A stretch of DNA of 64,000 bases from Melaminivora sp034675505 (GCA_034675505.1 JAUCDD010000010.1:124001-188000); one strand, 5' to 3'. Positions 40,301 to 51,329 are shown, numbered from the stretch's first letter. Numbers and translations: made by a program. The notes: generated from the sequence alone by a model not told the origin.

Positions 40301-40770
40301 ATTGTACGATTGATACGGATTTAGAAGTCTTGCTGCCGGATGAATATGTTGAAAATATTTCTGAACGATTAAGTTTATATACCCGTTTGGATAATTGTGA
40401 AACAGAAAAAGAATTAGAGAATCTTCATCAGGAAATGGAAGATCGTTTTGGTCCGATTCCACCTAAGGCAGAAGATTTATTTTTGACGGTGAGATGTCGT
40501 AAAATAGCCGTGGAATTGGGTTTTGAAAGAATGATTTTAAAACATCGAGTACTTAAATGTTTTTTTGTAGGCAATCCTGAGTCGCCTTATTTCACGAGTA
40601 AAAAATTTGATGGCATTTTAAATTTTATCCAAACACAAACGAATAAAGCGAAATTAAAACAGGTAGGAAAAAATGGAATCTTAGTGGTGCAGGATATCAC
40701 CACGATGAGCGATTTGTATCGCTTTTTAAAATCAATGGAGAGCCACCTTCAATCCATGGATGCACTCTAA
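37364..40770 (+). CDS. mfd: Transcription-repair coupling factor, two frameshifts
   Basis: DNA translocase that removes stalled RNA polymerase and recruits UvrA. About 1135 residues. The N-terminal UvrB-like part starts in frame 1; an extra G at 37856-37857 (KIVDYGFSRSDFVYEPGQ) and an extra A at 37946-37949 (YSYGNEKPYRIELFGNE) break it. The RNA-polymerase-interacting domain is LQPGDYVTHIDHGVGVYSGL, Walker A GDVGFGKTEIAVRAAF, DExx box IIDEEQKFGV, motif VI region LRGRVGRSNKKAFCYLL, and a C-terminal TRCF domain follows (DCTIDTDLEVLLPDEYV). It overlaps the convergent FrnE-like gene by 4 bases. Confidence 0.94.
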
Positions 40771-41418
40771 TTTACATCTTCCGTTGTCAACACTTTTTCA
40801 ATTCGCTCCGCTAAAACATCATAAGGTGTGTAACCACTCGCAACGAGGTAAAATTTGGTATCACTCAATTGTATAAAGACAGCAGGAAAACCTGTAACCT
40901 GCAATTGCTTACACATCGCAAACTCATGATGGGCCTTGTCTTTATACTCTTCATCGTGCAATTTTTCATAAAATTCTTCTGCCGGAATATTGTATTTTTC
41001 CAAAAGCAAACGATATGCTTCGTCATCTGTTAAATCGCGCCCTTCGAAGTGCAAAGCATATTGCAAATCCGCAGCAAAACTCACCTGCTGCAAGGGATAA
41101 TATTCTTTAAAAATACAAAGTGCAATCGCCGGTTTTTCTGAATTGGGAAACCAATCACTCTGCTCCGGATTTTTGATGTGCCATAAATAATCTTCTTCTG
41201 AATTTAATGCCGGTAGTTTCTTCCACTCTTTGGTAAGCTCCTTCAATATATTTTGCTGTCGCACGGATATGTACAGGCTCATCAGGTAAAATCATACCGC
41301 CTGACAGTACTTCAAACTCCAAAGTATTTTTAAATTCAGAATGAATTTTTTTCATCACTTCACTAAAACCATAACACCAACCACAATACGCATCGTAACA
41401 ATAAATAAGCGTTTTCAT
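40767..41418 (-). CDS. DsbA/FrnE-like thiol oxidoreductase, one frameshift
   Basis: About 216 residues. Start IYCYDAYCGWCYGFSEVMKK: the CxxC active site is C12-G-W-C15, with the WCYGF context of the FrnE/YwbO branch of DsbA-like proteins. No signal peptide is visible, so it is probably cytoplasmic. The second half (DYLWHIKNPEQSDWFPNS, VTGFPAVFIQLSD with the cis-Pro) is in another frame; removing one base near 41199 gives GIKFEEDYLWHIK. It is upstream of polA? It lies between mfd and polA; its start is 53 bases below the polA stop on the same strand. Confidence 0.83.
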
Positions 41419-41470
41419 TTTCTTTCTTTTATTATCATTTCATAAAATAAAACCGGCTAACAAACTACAA

Positions 41471-44291
41471 TTAATGTGCCTCTAACCAATTGTCGCCGAT
41501 GCCCAATTCTGCTTCCACCGGTACTCCGTGATCCAATATCATTGCATTTTTCATTCCCGATAAAATGATTGGTTTGATGATTTCTTATCTCCGGTTTGTA
41601 CGCATCAAATACCAATTCATCATGTACTTGCAAAATCATTTTTGAGCGAAAACCGTTTTTCTTAAACTCTTTGTGGATATTAATCATGGCTAATTTGATC
41701 ATATCCGCAGCCGTACCTTGAATAGGTGCATTAATCGCATTTCGCTCTGCAAAACCACGAACCGTAAAATTAGAAGACATGATATCTTTCAGCCAACGTT
41801 TTCTGCGCATCAGCGTTTGTACATAACCGTTAGACTTGCAAAAAGAAATCGTATCATCCATGTATTTTTGAATCATGGAAAATTCTTTTTTATACGCTTC
41901 AATTATTTCTTTCGCTTCTGTGCGACTTACTCCAATATTTTCTGCCAAACCAAAAGCACTTTGACCATATATAATTCCAAAATTCACGCTCTTGGCTTTA
42001 TACCGCATTTCTTTGGTCACTTCATCTTCCGGAACATTGAAAATTTTTGCAGCCGTTGCGAGGTGAATATCTTTTCCCAATCTAAAAGCTTCTGTCATGG
42101 CAGGATCGCCACTAATCGCGGCAACAATTCTTAATTCAATTTGGGAATAATCAGCTGAAATAATTTGATAATCGCTATCGCGCGGAATAAATGCTTTCCG
42201 AATTTCTCGTCCGCGAGCCGTGCGAATCGGAATATTTTGCAGGTTCGGATTGTTGCTGCTCAACCGGCCTGTAACAGCGATTGTTTGTCCGTAATTCGTA
42301 TGTACTCTTCCCGTTTTTGGATGAATCAATTGCGGCAATGCATCTACATAAGTGGATCTTAATTTTGATAATTCGCGAAAATTCAAAATGTCTTCTACGA
42401 TCGGATAATCTTTGGCTAATTTTCGCAATACATCTTCTCCGGTAGCGTGCTGACCACCTTTGGTTTTCTTGGTTTTGGAATCGATTTGCATTTTGTTGAA
42501 AAGCACTTCCCCCAACTGTTTGGGCGAGGCCAAATTAAATCGAATGCCTGCTTGCTCGTAAACACTTTCTTCACTTTTTCGAGTTTCTTCTTCAAGCTCT
42601 TTTGAATATTTTTTTAGAAAATCAACGTCCAAATTCACGCCTTCAAATTCCATATCGGCCAATACATCTATTAAAGGAGATTCTACTTTTAAAAATACTT
42701 CTTCCACATCTTTTTCCTTCAGCATTGGAGCAAAAACATGTTTTAATTGCAAAGTAATATCCGCGTCTTCATTTGCATAATCCTTCGCAAGTTCAACCGC
42801 CACATCGCGCATTGTGCCTTGGTTTTTTCCTTTTTTCCCAATCAATTCGGTGATAGAAATAGGCACATATCCTAAATATTGCGCGCTGAGCAAATCCATG
42901 TTTCTACGACCTTCACTTTCGATGACATAATGCGCCAACATCGTGTCAAATTTTTTGCCTTTCAATTCCACTCCGTACCACTTCAAAACCAATACATCGT
43001 ATTTGATATTTTGACCAATCCAAATTTTATTTTCATCGTCAAATAGTGGCTTGAGTTGATTCAAAATTTGACGCGTGGTTTCTTGTTCGGATGGGCAAGG
43101 AATATAAAATGCTTCACCCGGTTGATAGGCAAAACTCAATCCTACTAATTCGCATTGATTCGCATCGATGTGGGTGGTTTCGGTGTCGAAAGAAATCTTC
43201 CGTTTGTTTTTTCAAAAGATTTATCAACGCTTCAATTTGCTCGGGAGTTTCTATCAGCTCATATTTTTTTGTTGTGTTATGAAAATTCTTTTCTGCTACA
43301 AGACCGGCCGGCACCGGTTCTGCTGCGGGTTTTTCTTTTGGAGAAGGAGAAGAAACCGTTTCCATATTTCCAAAAAGATCGGTCTGTATCACCTTTGGAG
43401 CCGCTTCGAAAACACTATAATCATCGCCCAAAATTCTTTTTCCTAAAGTCTTAAATTCAAGTTCTGTGAATAATGCATTGAGCACATCTTTATTGGGCGG
43501 TTCTATTCTAAAATCTTTTTCATGAAATTCACATGGAACATCTGTAATAATGGTGGCTAATTTTTTACTGAGAATGGCCATTTCTTTTCCTGCACGCACC
43601 TTTTCTCCCAAAGCACCTTTGATATTATCGGCATTGTCGAGAACGTTTTCGAGTGTATGGTATTCCGCTAATAATTTCGAAGCGGTTTTTTCTCCCACAC
43701 CTGCTATTCCGGGAATATTATCCGAAGCATCACCCATCAAACCTAAAATATCAATCAATTGTTTTACGTCTGTAATATTCCATTTTTCACATACCTCTTT
43801 TACACCCAAAATTTCTACCGAACCACCTTGATAACCGGGTTTATAAATCTTGATATTTTCAGTCACCAATTGCCCCATATCTTTATCAGAGGTAACAATA
43901 AAAACCTGATAATCCTCTTTTCCGCTTGCTGCGCCAACGCCCCAATAATATCATCCGCTTCATACCCCGGGCATTCTACAACGGGCAAATTAAATCCATT
44001 GATGATGGCTTTAATATCCGGCAAGGAAGCGAGCAAATCCTCAGGCGCAGCCTGTCTTTGCGCCTTATAATCTGCAAAATCATTATGCCGCTCAGTAGGT
44101 CCGTGCGAATCGAATGCCACCGCCAAATGTGTCGGATTTTCTTTTCTAATCAAGTCAAATAATGTGCTGGTAAATCCATATTGCGCATTTGTATTTTTTC
44201 CTTGGGATGTAATGATCGGGCTGCGAATCATCGAATAATATGCCCGATAAATCAAAGCCATCGCATCGAGCAAAAACAGTTTTTTCTCCAT
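41471..44291 (-). CDS. polA: DNA polymerase I, three frameshifts
   Basis: Replication and repair polymerase of about 938 residues. The 5' nuclease domain holds DAMALIYRAYYS, EADDIIGALAQQ, TSDKDMGQLV and GDASDNIPGIAGVGEKTA. The proofreading domain starts SFDTETTHIDANQ. Polymerase motif A is DYSQIELRIVAAISGD, motif B YKAKSVNFGIIYG, motif C QVHDELVFDA. Breaks: a missing A (T on plus) at 43918-43921, an extra base at 43200-43201, and an extra A (T on plus) at 41585-41586; the last restores EIEIIKPIILSGMKNAMIL and the true stop at 41471-41473, so the longer frame to 41457 is artefactual. Confidence 0.95.
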
Positions 44292-44344
44292 TTAGTAAAA
44301 ATACAAAATCAACCGCTTCCCTTCTTTTAAATTGATGATAAAAA

Positions 44345-44372
44345 AAGCCGGCAACTTTTCAATTGCCGGCTT
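44345..44372 (-). terminator. Rho-independent terminator of the RND efflux operon
   Basis: Perfect 10-base stem AAGCCGGCAA / TTGCCGGCTT with an 8-base loop. Read on the minus strand it is followed by a run of T (TTTTTT), and it lies 21 bases after the acrB stop codon. Confidence 0.87.
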
Positions 44373-44392
44373 ATGAAATTATTCAACTCAAT

Positions 44393-47300
44393 TTAGAACC
44401 AACTTCCGATCCATCGATCGCCTACTTCGTTTCCTAATTTTCTACGTCTTCTTTTTACTTGTTTGTTATGAATAAACATCGTAACAAACATCAATGGAAT
44501 AAACAGAATTGTCAATGGCGGAATACCCAACATAGAAATCCATTTACCTCCAAACTGGCGACGCATTGGTCGGCGCAATCTTTCAGCAATCAGGTACATA
44601 CCCGGAACCATGATGAGTGTCATGAAGAATGCGAATGTCAATCCGAAGATGATGGTCCAAGCGAGTGGCTTCCAGAATCGAGCACTATCGCCTCCAAAGA
44701 AAATATGCGGATTTAATTCGGAGAACATCGTTACGAAATTGATATTAAATCCCACTGCCAGCGGCATCAGAGCGAAAATAGCTGCAAGTGCGGTGAGTAA
44801 TACAGGAATAATTCTGATTTTTCCTGCTTGAATTACGGCCTCTTTTGTTTTCATGCCACGGTCTCTTAATTCATCCGCAAAGTCAATTACCAAAATCGCA
44901 TTTTTCACTACAATGCCCGCCAGTCCTATGATTCCGATGCCCGTCATCACCACTGAAACTTCCATTCCCGTGATGGCAAATCCGAGCAATACTCCAATGA
45001 TACTAAACACAATCTCCGTAAGAATAATCACTGATTTACTTACACTATTGAATTGCAAAACCAAGATGAACAATATAATCATCAATGCGATCAACAATGC
45101 TTTTCCAAGGAATTGCCCGGTCTCGGCTTGCTGCTCTCCTTCACCCGTTTGCTTGATGGTAACATTTGGATTTATTTTCGGGAAATTTTTGATCGCCTTC
45201 GTGATTTCCAAATTCACTGCCGTAGGTGTATAACCTGATAACACGTTGGAATAAAGTGTAATCACGCGTTTTACATTTTTCCGTTTGATGCTTCCGTAAG
45301 TGCTCGTGTAATCTACATCCACAAGAGAACTGATGGGCACACTTTTCATTTGACCGCTGGAAATATCGCGGAAAGAAAGGCTTGTGTTCAGCAATTCGGA
45401 TAAACTTTTGCGCTGGCTTTCTTCATTTCTCAATTGAATCTTGTACTCATCTTCACCGTCTTTGATTTTCGAAACTTCTCGTCCAAATAATGCGGTACGC
45501 AATTGCAAACCAATTTGTGCAGTGGATACGCCTTCTGTCATCGCACGCTGGCGGTTGATAGTGAGCGTTACTTCCGGATTGGTCAAATCCACATCCATTT
45601 TCAATTCTTCAATTCCCGGAATTTGCAAACTGTCTAAATATGTTTTAAGTCCGACAGCAGATTTCGTTAAAACATTAAAATCTTCGCTCGATACTTCGAT
45701 ATTAATCGGAGGATCGGTTGGAGGACCACTGCTTTCCTGATCCACAGAAATCATTGCACCCGGAATTCCTTTCACAAGATTCCGAACAGAATCCAAATAA
45801 GGAGCAGTAGAAATACCATTTCTGTGTTCAAATTCTACGAATGAAACCTGCACCCGGCCAAGGTTTGGCTGCGTACTCCGATCGCCGCTTCGCGGGTCGG
45901 AAGCACCCACCGCCACATTCGAAATAATACTTTCTACAATGGGGCTGAGTTTGCCATTTTTATCTGTGAGTAATTTGGTCACTTTATTTTCAACAGTATG
46001 AGTTACCGAATCGGTATAATCCACATTCGTTCCCACCGGTAATTTTAAATACACATAAATAAAGTTGGGATCGCCTTTAGGGAAAAATACCACCGGCACT
46101 TTTCTTACTGTAAAAAATGCAAGCGAAATAAATAGCAATAAAAACGTTCCTGCCAAAAGCCACACCGGACGCCATTTATCTACTGCCCAACGTAACAAAG
46201 TTTCATACCTCGTCATGATGGCCGGTAGCACATTATTTTGGAATTTGTGAATCCAACTATCAAATAAATAGGTATTCAATACCACAATAATCCCAAAGAA
46301 AATAAGCAGATTTCCGATGAAAGGTTGGTGAATCAAATCAAAGAAAACACCCGCCACTAAAGGAATTAAAAATGCTTTGCTGGAAAAAACTTTTGATTTT
46401 CTTTTAGTACCATGCTCTTCGGGATGATTCATAAAATCAACCGCAAAAACCGGGTTCATAATAAAGGCCACAATCAGCGATGCAGTCAATGTGAAAATGA
46501 GCATCGTAGGCAGATAAATCATAAACTTACCGATGATTCCCGGCCAGAAAAGCAGTGGGAAAAACGGAGCAAGTGTGGTGAGCGTACCGGCCAATACCGG
46601 AATAAAAACCTCTCCGGCAGCCATTTTCGCTGATTCAACAGCCGACACCTTCCCTTTATTTTCCATAAAAATCCGATGGGTATTTTCAATCACCACAATC
46701 GCATCATCCACAATAATTCCCAGACCAAATAATAGTGCAAAAAGCACAATGAAATTCAGCGTTACGTCGGAGCCTGTTATCAACTCTGCCGCCGGTAAAA
46801 ACAAGAACGCAACGAACATACTCAACGGTACAGACAAGGCCACAAAAAACGCATTCGTAACGCCCATGAAAAACATGAGAATCAATAAAACCAACACAAA
46901 TCCGATAACGATTGAATTAACCAAATCATTAAAAGAAGTACGTGTGGCGCGGCTTTGATCGCCTGTGATGACTACATCTAAATTATCGGGAAGTATATTG
47001 CCCCGCATTTCTTCTACGGATGCTTTCACATCATCAGAAGTTTGAATCAGATTTTCTCCGGCACGTTTTACAATATTGAGCGTTACCACATTTTTGCCAT
47101 TCAATCGGGCATAGCTTTCGCTTTGTTTTACGGTATCTTTTACCGTGGCGAAGTCCGTCAAATGAATCGGTGCACCTGAAGAATTGCGCACAATTATTTT
47201 TTCAATATCAAAAGCAGATTTGAATTCTCCTTTGATTTGCAAAGTGCGTTTCATGTTTCCCACTTCGAGCAAACCGCCGGAAATGTTCATATTTTCTCTC

Positions 47301-47965
47301 TGAACCGCATTGGCGATATCATCAAAAGTGATACCTGCACTTTGCATTTTAAAATTGTCCACATTGATCTGAAATTCTCTTTCAGGCGCGCCCACAATAT
47401 CCACACGCGTAATCTCTGAAAGTTCCTCCAGACGGTCTTTTGCATCATCTGCGAATTTTTTCAAACTCATCATATCGTAATTACCGCTGAGGTTTACAAA
47501 CATGATGGGGATTTCACTAAAACTCACTTCCTGCACACGCGGTTCTTCGGTCAAATTCGTAGGCAAATCTTTCTTTGATTTATCTACCGCATCTTTTACT
47601 TTTTGGGTCGCGACCTCCACGGGTACCTCGGTATCAAACTCAACAATGATGGCCGAAAAATCTTGCAGTGATGTACTGGTAATTTTCTTGATTTTGGCAC
47701 CTGTTATCCCTTTGATTTGTTTTTCAATCGGGCGCGTAATCAGGTTTTCAATATCCATCGGAGAATTACCTACGTTAATGGTTTGCACATAAACCGTAGG
47801 AATTACGATGTCGGGAAACTGCTCTTTTGGAAGCGTGACAAATTCAAAAATACCGATCACCGAAACAAATAAAATCAACAAATAAATCGAGGTTTTATTC
47901 TTGATCGACCAAGTGGTTGGTTTGAATTGTTTATAATTCCCGTTAAATTTTTCTAATGAACTCAT
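44393..47965 (-). CDS. RND efflux transporter permease, AcrB/CzcA-like
   Basis: A 1190-residue inner-membrane pump, intact. Twelve membrane helices in two halves; porter-domain signatures SPMDIENLITRPIEKQIKG and DAVDKSKKDLPTNL. The proton-relay pair is in helix 4: FGLGIIVDDAIVVIENTHR (two adjacent Asp). Helices 10-12 show TGIGIIGLAGIVVKNAILVIDF. An insertion after helix 6 (about residues 525-570, with two extra hydrophobic stretches) and a long basic tail set it apart from E. coli AcrB; this is common in Bacteroidota. Substrate unknown. Last gene of the tetR-tolC-acrA-acrB run. Confidence 0.93.
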   Translation of the reverse strand: MSSLEKFNGNYKQFKPTTWSIKNKTSIYLLILFVSVIGIFEFVTLPKEQFPDIVIPTVYVQTINVGNSPMDIENLITRPIEKQIKGITGAKIKKITSTSLQDFSAIIVEFDTEVPVEVATQKVKDAVDKSKKDLPTNLTEEPRVQEVSFSEIPIMFVNLSGNYDMMSLKKFADDAKDRLEELSEITRVDIVGAPEREFQINVDNFKMQSAGITFDDIANAVQRENMNISGGLLEVGNMKRTLQIKGEFKSAFDIEKIIVRNSSGAPIHLTDFATVKDTVKQSESYARLNGKNVVTLNIVKRAGENLIQTSDDVKASVEEMRGNILPDNLDVVITGDQSRATRTSFNDLVNSIVIGFVLVLLILMFFMGVTNAFFVALSVPLSMFVAFLFLPAAELITGSDVTLNFIVLFALLFGLGIIVDDAIVVIENTHRIFMENKGKVSAVESAKMAAGEVFIPVLAGTLTTLAPFFPLLFWPGIIGKFMIYLPTMLIFTLTASLIVAFIMNPVFAVDFMNHPEEHGTKRKSKVFSSKAFLIPLVAGVFFDLIHQPFIGNLLIFFGIIVVLNTYLFDSWIHKFQNNVLPAIMTRYETLLRWAVDKWRPVWLLAGTFLLLFISLAFFTVRKVPVVFFPKGDPNFIYVYLKLPVGTNVDYTDSVTHTVENKVTKLLTDKNGKLSPIVESIISNVAVGASDPRSGDRSTQPNLGRVQVSFVEFEHRNGISTAPYLDSVRNLVKGIPGAMISVDQESSGPPTDPPINIEVSSEDFNVLTKSAVGLKTYLDSLQIPGIEELKMDVDLTNPEVTLTINRQRAMTEGVSTAQIGLQLRTALFGREVSKIKDGEDEYKIQLRNEESQRKSLSELLNTSLSFRDISSGQMKSVPISSLVDVDYTSTYGSIKRKNVKRVITLYSNVLSGYTPTAVNLEITKAIKNFPKINPNVTIKQTGEGEQQAETGQFLGKALLIALMIILFILVLQFNSVSKSVIILTEIVFSIIGVLLGFAITGMEVSVVMTGIGIIGLAGIVVKNAILVIDFADELRDRGMKTKEAVIQAGKIRIIPVLLTALAAIFALMPLAVGFNINFVTMFSELNPHIFFGGDSARFWKPLAWTIIFGLTFAFFMTLIMVPGMYLIAERLRRPMRRQFGGKWISMLGIPPLTILFIPLMFVTMFIHNKQVKRRRRKLGNEVGDRWIGSWF

Positions 47966-48017
47966 AAGTTTATTATTATGCTTTTTTGAAAAAAGCAGGT
48001 TCTTTTAATTGCGTCTA

Positions 48018-49223
48018 TTATTGCACGTTAGTAGTAATCAATTGTCCGTCGAACAGCCCCAAATAACCTTCAGTGATCAATTGATCTCCATCTTTCAATC
48101 CAGATTTTACCTCGATATTATCTCCATATAATTGACCCACTTCTACTTTGCGTTTGCGTGCTACCATTCGTCCATTTTCTTTCGCAGCGACCAGTACATA
48201 TTTACCATTCTCATCAGTTTGCAATACATTGAGCGGCATAGCAATCGAATTGGGTGCAGTATAATCCAATAATTTTACGACAGCTATTTGATTTGGCCTC
48301 AAAGTCACGCCCGACGGCACTTTCACTTCTACATTTGCACCACGAGTAGTGGCACCGATGGTACGACTTACAAAGGTTACAACTGAATTAAATTTTTGAT
48401 TGGCATCAGGAATTTGAACAATCACCGGAGTGCCGGTTTTGATTTTATCCAAATTACTTTCAGGCACATTCACTACGATTTTCAAAGCACCGGAACTTAC
48501 GATTTTCACAAAACCTCCTGCCGCAGGATTACCGGTAAATAATTCACCCACATTCGCAGTTACTTGATCTACCACGCCATCTACATTGCTATAAACATCG
48601 GCCATATTTGCTTGCTCTTGTGCGGCTTTTACTTGCGCTGCAATTGCGTTTAATTGCCCTTGCAGACTCTCAACATTTGTCTTGGCTTGTAATAATTGCA
48701 CTTCTGTTCCAATATGTTGTGCCCAAAGATTTTTTTGTCTTTCATAAACAGATTGTGCTAAGGCCAATTGAGCTTTCACGCTGTTCATTTGGGTTTTAAT
48801 GGCGTTCACATTTTCAACAGCGACTGAATTATCGAGACGTAAAACCAATTGTCCTTTGCGAACATGATCGCCTTCTTTCACAAGAATTGATTTTATCTGA
48901 CCGCCCTGTCCGCGAGGTGTGATATAGGTTACATTTTGTGCATCTACTTTTCCTTGAAGATCTAAATAGTGTTTGAAATCGCCGGTAGCAATGGTAGTTA
49001 GTGCCACTAATTTAGGTGCTTGTTCAATCACCATTTAGGTGTCGATTTTGGCAATCTCTGTTTCGAGGGCTACTATTTTAGTGTCGATTTCATCGCGTTG
49101 AGTTTTTAATTTTTCCAAATCCGCCTTCATTTTTTTTACGGCTGCATCATTTGATTTATTTCCGCAGGAAATAATCGACATGGTAAATGCAACAAAAAGG
49201 CAAATACGAAGCATTGGTTTCAT
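48018..49223 (-). CDS. Efflux periplasmic adaptor lipoprotein (AcrA-like) with an in-frame stop
   Basis: Two pieces in the same frame. Codons at 49223-49038 encode a lipoprotein signal (FTMSIISC, lipid Cys near 20) and a short coiled coil (KKMKADLEKLKTQRDEIDTK). Then TAA at 49035-49037 is followed directly by ATG at 49034, which starts the 338-residue adaptor body: barrel-sandwich SILVKEGDHVRKGQLVLRLDN, a long hairpin (VNAIKTQMNSVKAQLALAQSV), and PSGVTLRPNQIAVVKLLDY. Related adaptors have signal, coiled coil and body in one chain, so the stop is probably an error or a nonsense mutation. Alone, the body has no export signal. Confidence 0.85.
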
Positions 49224-49254
49224 TTTATTTGGGGTTTTATAATTTTTAAGATTT

Positions 49255-50670
49255 TTAAAGTTTGCCTGTTGCTTTTAAGTAATTGATTTTGGCAATGATG
49301 GCATCGTAAATAGAACTGTAATAATTGTTTTGTGCAGTTACCAGATCGGCTTGTGCCGTAGAAATTTCTTGATTGCTACCAAGACCTTGATCGTACTTCA
49401 ATTTAGTAGTGTTGTAAACTTGCTGGGCTAACTCGATATTTTTACGCTGTGCGTCCATGTTATACAACGCCGTTTTCATTTCTATACGCGATTGTGTTAC
49501 ATCATTATTGATGGACAATTTCAACAGATCGAGGTTATTCATCAATTTTAAATAATCGATTTTAGCCTGAGCCATTTTAGCATTTTTAGCACCGCCATCG
49601 AATATCGAAAAGCTCAGTCTTAAAGAAATGTATGAAGAGTTATAATATGGCCCTTTGAAATAACCAAAGTCTTGCCACTGGCCACTTTCAGAATAATTTC
49701 CATTCAAAGTAAGGGTTGGCAATTTGCTCAATTTATAACGCTTGATATTGTATTCTCCCAATTCCATTAAGGTTTCCAATTGCTTGTATTCTACACGATC
49801 TTCGGGATTATATTCTTCATCCAACAAATTGGATTTGATGTCTTCATCGGTTAATTTTTCGGTCAACACCAATTCATCATTCATTGGAATATTTAATAGA
49901 AATTTCAATCCTTCTTTTCCCGCCAATAATTGATTTTGTGCTTTTAATCTTTGTGTTTGAAGATTGATTAATTGTACCTGCACTTTGTCCACATCCAATT
50001 TTTCCGCAAAGCCATTTTTGTAAATTTCCTTCGTATCGTGAAGCAATTTTTCATAATTCGCAATGTTCGCATCAAGCGTTGTTATTTGCCGTTGGGCAAC
50101 TACCAATTGATAATAAATTTTATACACATTCGCCTTGATTTGCTCTTTGGTTACCTCGGCAGTGATTTCTGCATTTTTCATCGCTGCATTGCGCGCTTGA
50201 AGGCCTACAAACACTTGACCATCAAATAAAATCTGACGCAAATCAATACCGGCACTCGCTGAGTATTTCGCTCCGAATCCCACCGGAAAATAACCATATT
50301 CAGTCGGCGCTTTGATGGGTTGACCGTTTCCGTCTTTCACCTGATTATCTATTAATACGCCATAAACTGAAGGAGAAATAAAGTCTTTCATCATTTGTAC
50401 CGAAACCTTAGGATTGTAGGTGCCGGAGCCACTTAATGAAATTTGCGGCAAAGCAGAAGCAGTAATTTCTCTATTTACTTGTCGCTGATTTTCAATATCC
50501 AATAATGCATTTTTTACTACAACCGCGTGCTGCATAGCATAATCAACCGCTTCTTTCGCAGAAAAATAATGAGTTTGTGGAGTATTTGGGGAATTTTGAG
50601 CGGTGACTGTTGTTTGCACAAAAGAAAAACCGATCAGATAGAGGATGGCTAATAGCCGTTTTGTTTTCAT
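49255..50670 (-). CDS. TolC-family outer-membrane efflux protein
   Basis: A 471-residue outer-membrane channel. Signal peptide MKTKRLLAILYLIGFSFVQT with cleavage near TAQ. Two repeated helical hairpins are typical (LDANIANYEKLLHDTKEIYK, GFAEKLDVDKVQVQLINLQTQ and YDQGLGSNQEISTAQADLVTAQ). It overlaps tetR by 4 bases and precedes the adaptor by 31 bases. Intact. Confidence 0.92.
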   Translation of the reverse strand: MKTKRLLAILYLIGFSFVQTTVTAQNSPNTPQTHYFSAKEAVDYAMQHAVVVKNALLDIENQRQVNREITASALPQISLSGSGTYNPKVSVQMMKDFISPSVYGVLIDNQVKDGNGQPIKAPTEYGYFPVGFGAKYSASAGIDLRQILFDGQVFVGLQARNAAMKNAEITAEVTKEQIKANVYKIYYQLVVAQRQITTLDANIANYEKLLHDTKEIYKNGFAEKLDVDKVQVQLINLQTQRLKAQNQLLAGKEGLKFLLNIPMNDELVLTEKLTDEDIKSNLLDEEYNPEDRVEYKQLETLMELGEYNIKRYKLSKLPTLTLNGNYSESGQWQDFGYFKGPYYNSSYISLRLSFSIFDGGAKNAKMAQAKIDYLKLMNNLDLLKLSINNDVTQSRIEMKTALYNMDAQRKNIELAQQVYNTTKLKYDQGLGSNQEISTAQADLVTAQNNYYSSIYDAIIAKINYLKATGKL

Positions 50671-51290
50671 TTTTCTGTTTTTTTATCTCTGTCTTTTTGG
50701 TATTTTAAAACTAATTTTCTTCCTGCCTCTGTTACCATGCCCATCAAAAAAAACTCTGTAAGTTCTTGATGGGTGTGCATTACAGGAAATTGATTTCGGG
50801 GGTAAACATTATCGCTGAAAGGCAAAAGCATTGTTTCCATTTTCAATCGAGCAATCACTTCGGTATCCATATTTGCACGAAAAAGTTTTTCTTCTTTTCC
50901 TCGTTCAATATTTTTTTTGATGACTTCAAAAAGAAACTGGCACTTATAATTGTAAAACTTTTTATACACCTGAGGATGGCTTCGTTCGATATCGTGAATG
51001 AATGAAGGATTGAGTGTCGCATACATATTTTGTACACTATCCATGTGAAAAAATATTTCTTCAATGGCATTATCTGCCGCATGCGTGCAATGCTCACAAT
51101 TTTCTTTATTATGATGGAGCATATTCATCACCACTTTATCCACCAATTCATTTTTATCCGCAAATAATTGGTAAAGTGTCTTTTTTGAAACACCCAATTG
51201 CTCCGATATCTCATCCATCGTGATGGATTTAACTCCATAACGCCTGAACAATTCATCAGCCTTGCGTTGTATTCTATTTTTAGTATCCAT
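50667..51290 (-). CDS. TetR-family transcriptional regulator of the efflux operon
   Basis: A 207-residue repressor. The N-terminal helix-turn-helix reads ADELFRRYGVKSITMDEISE then LGVSKKTLYQLFADKNELVD. The ligand-binding part is helical and divergent, with two Cys (CEHCTH near residue 60) in a short motif. As first gene of the operon, it probably represses itself and tolC-acrA-acrB, through the palindrome at 51307-51327. Ligand unknown. Confidence 0.92.
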   Translation of the reverse strand: MDTKNRIQRKADELFRRYGVKSITMDEISEQLGVSKKTLYQLFADKNELVDKVVMNMLHHNKENCEHCTHAADNAIEEIFFHMDSVQNMYATLNPSFIHDIERSHPQVYKKFYNYKCQFLFEVIKKNIERGKEEKLFRANMDTEVIARLKMETMLLPFSDNVYPRNQFPVMHTHQELTEFFLMGMVTEAGRKLVLKYQKDRDKKTEK

Positions 51291-51298
51291 TTGGCCGG

Positions 51299-51329
51299 CA
51301 AAACTATGGAAACTATTTAAGTTGCCAAA
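51299..51329 (-). promoter_or_regulatory. Promoter and candidate TetR operator of the efflux operon
   Basis: On the minus strand TTTG (51326-51329) is followed after exactly 19 bases by TAGTTTTG (51299-51306), a perfect Bacteroidota -33/-7 pair. The spacer holds the inverted repeat TGGaAACT-N5-AGTTgCCA (51307-51327; seven of eight arm positions pair), so a repressor there would block polymerase. The start codon of tetR is at 51290, so the message has almost no leader. Confidence 0.72.

Noticed and set aside
41457..41470. DNA polymerase I ending at 41457
   Set aside because: That end comes from a shifted frame; the corrected frame gives GIGDNWLEAH and a stop at 41471.
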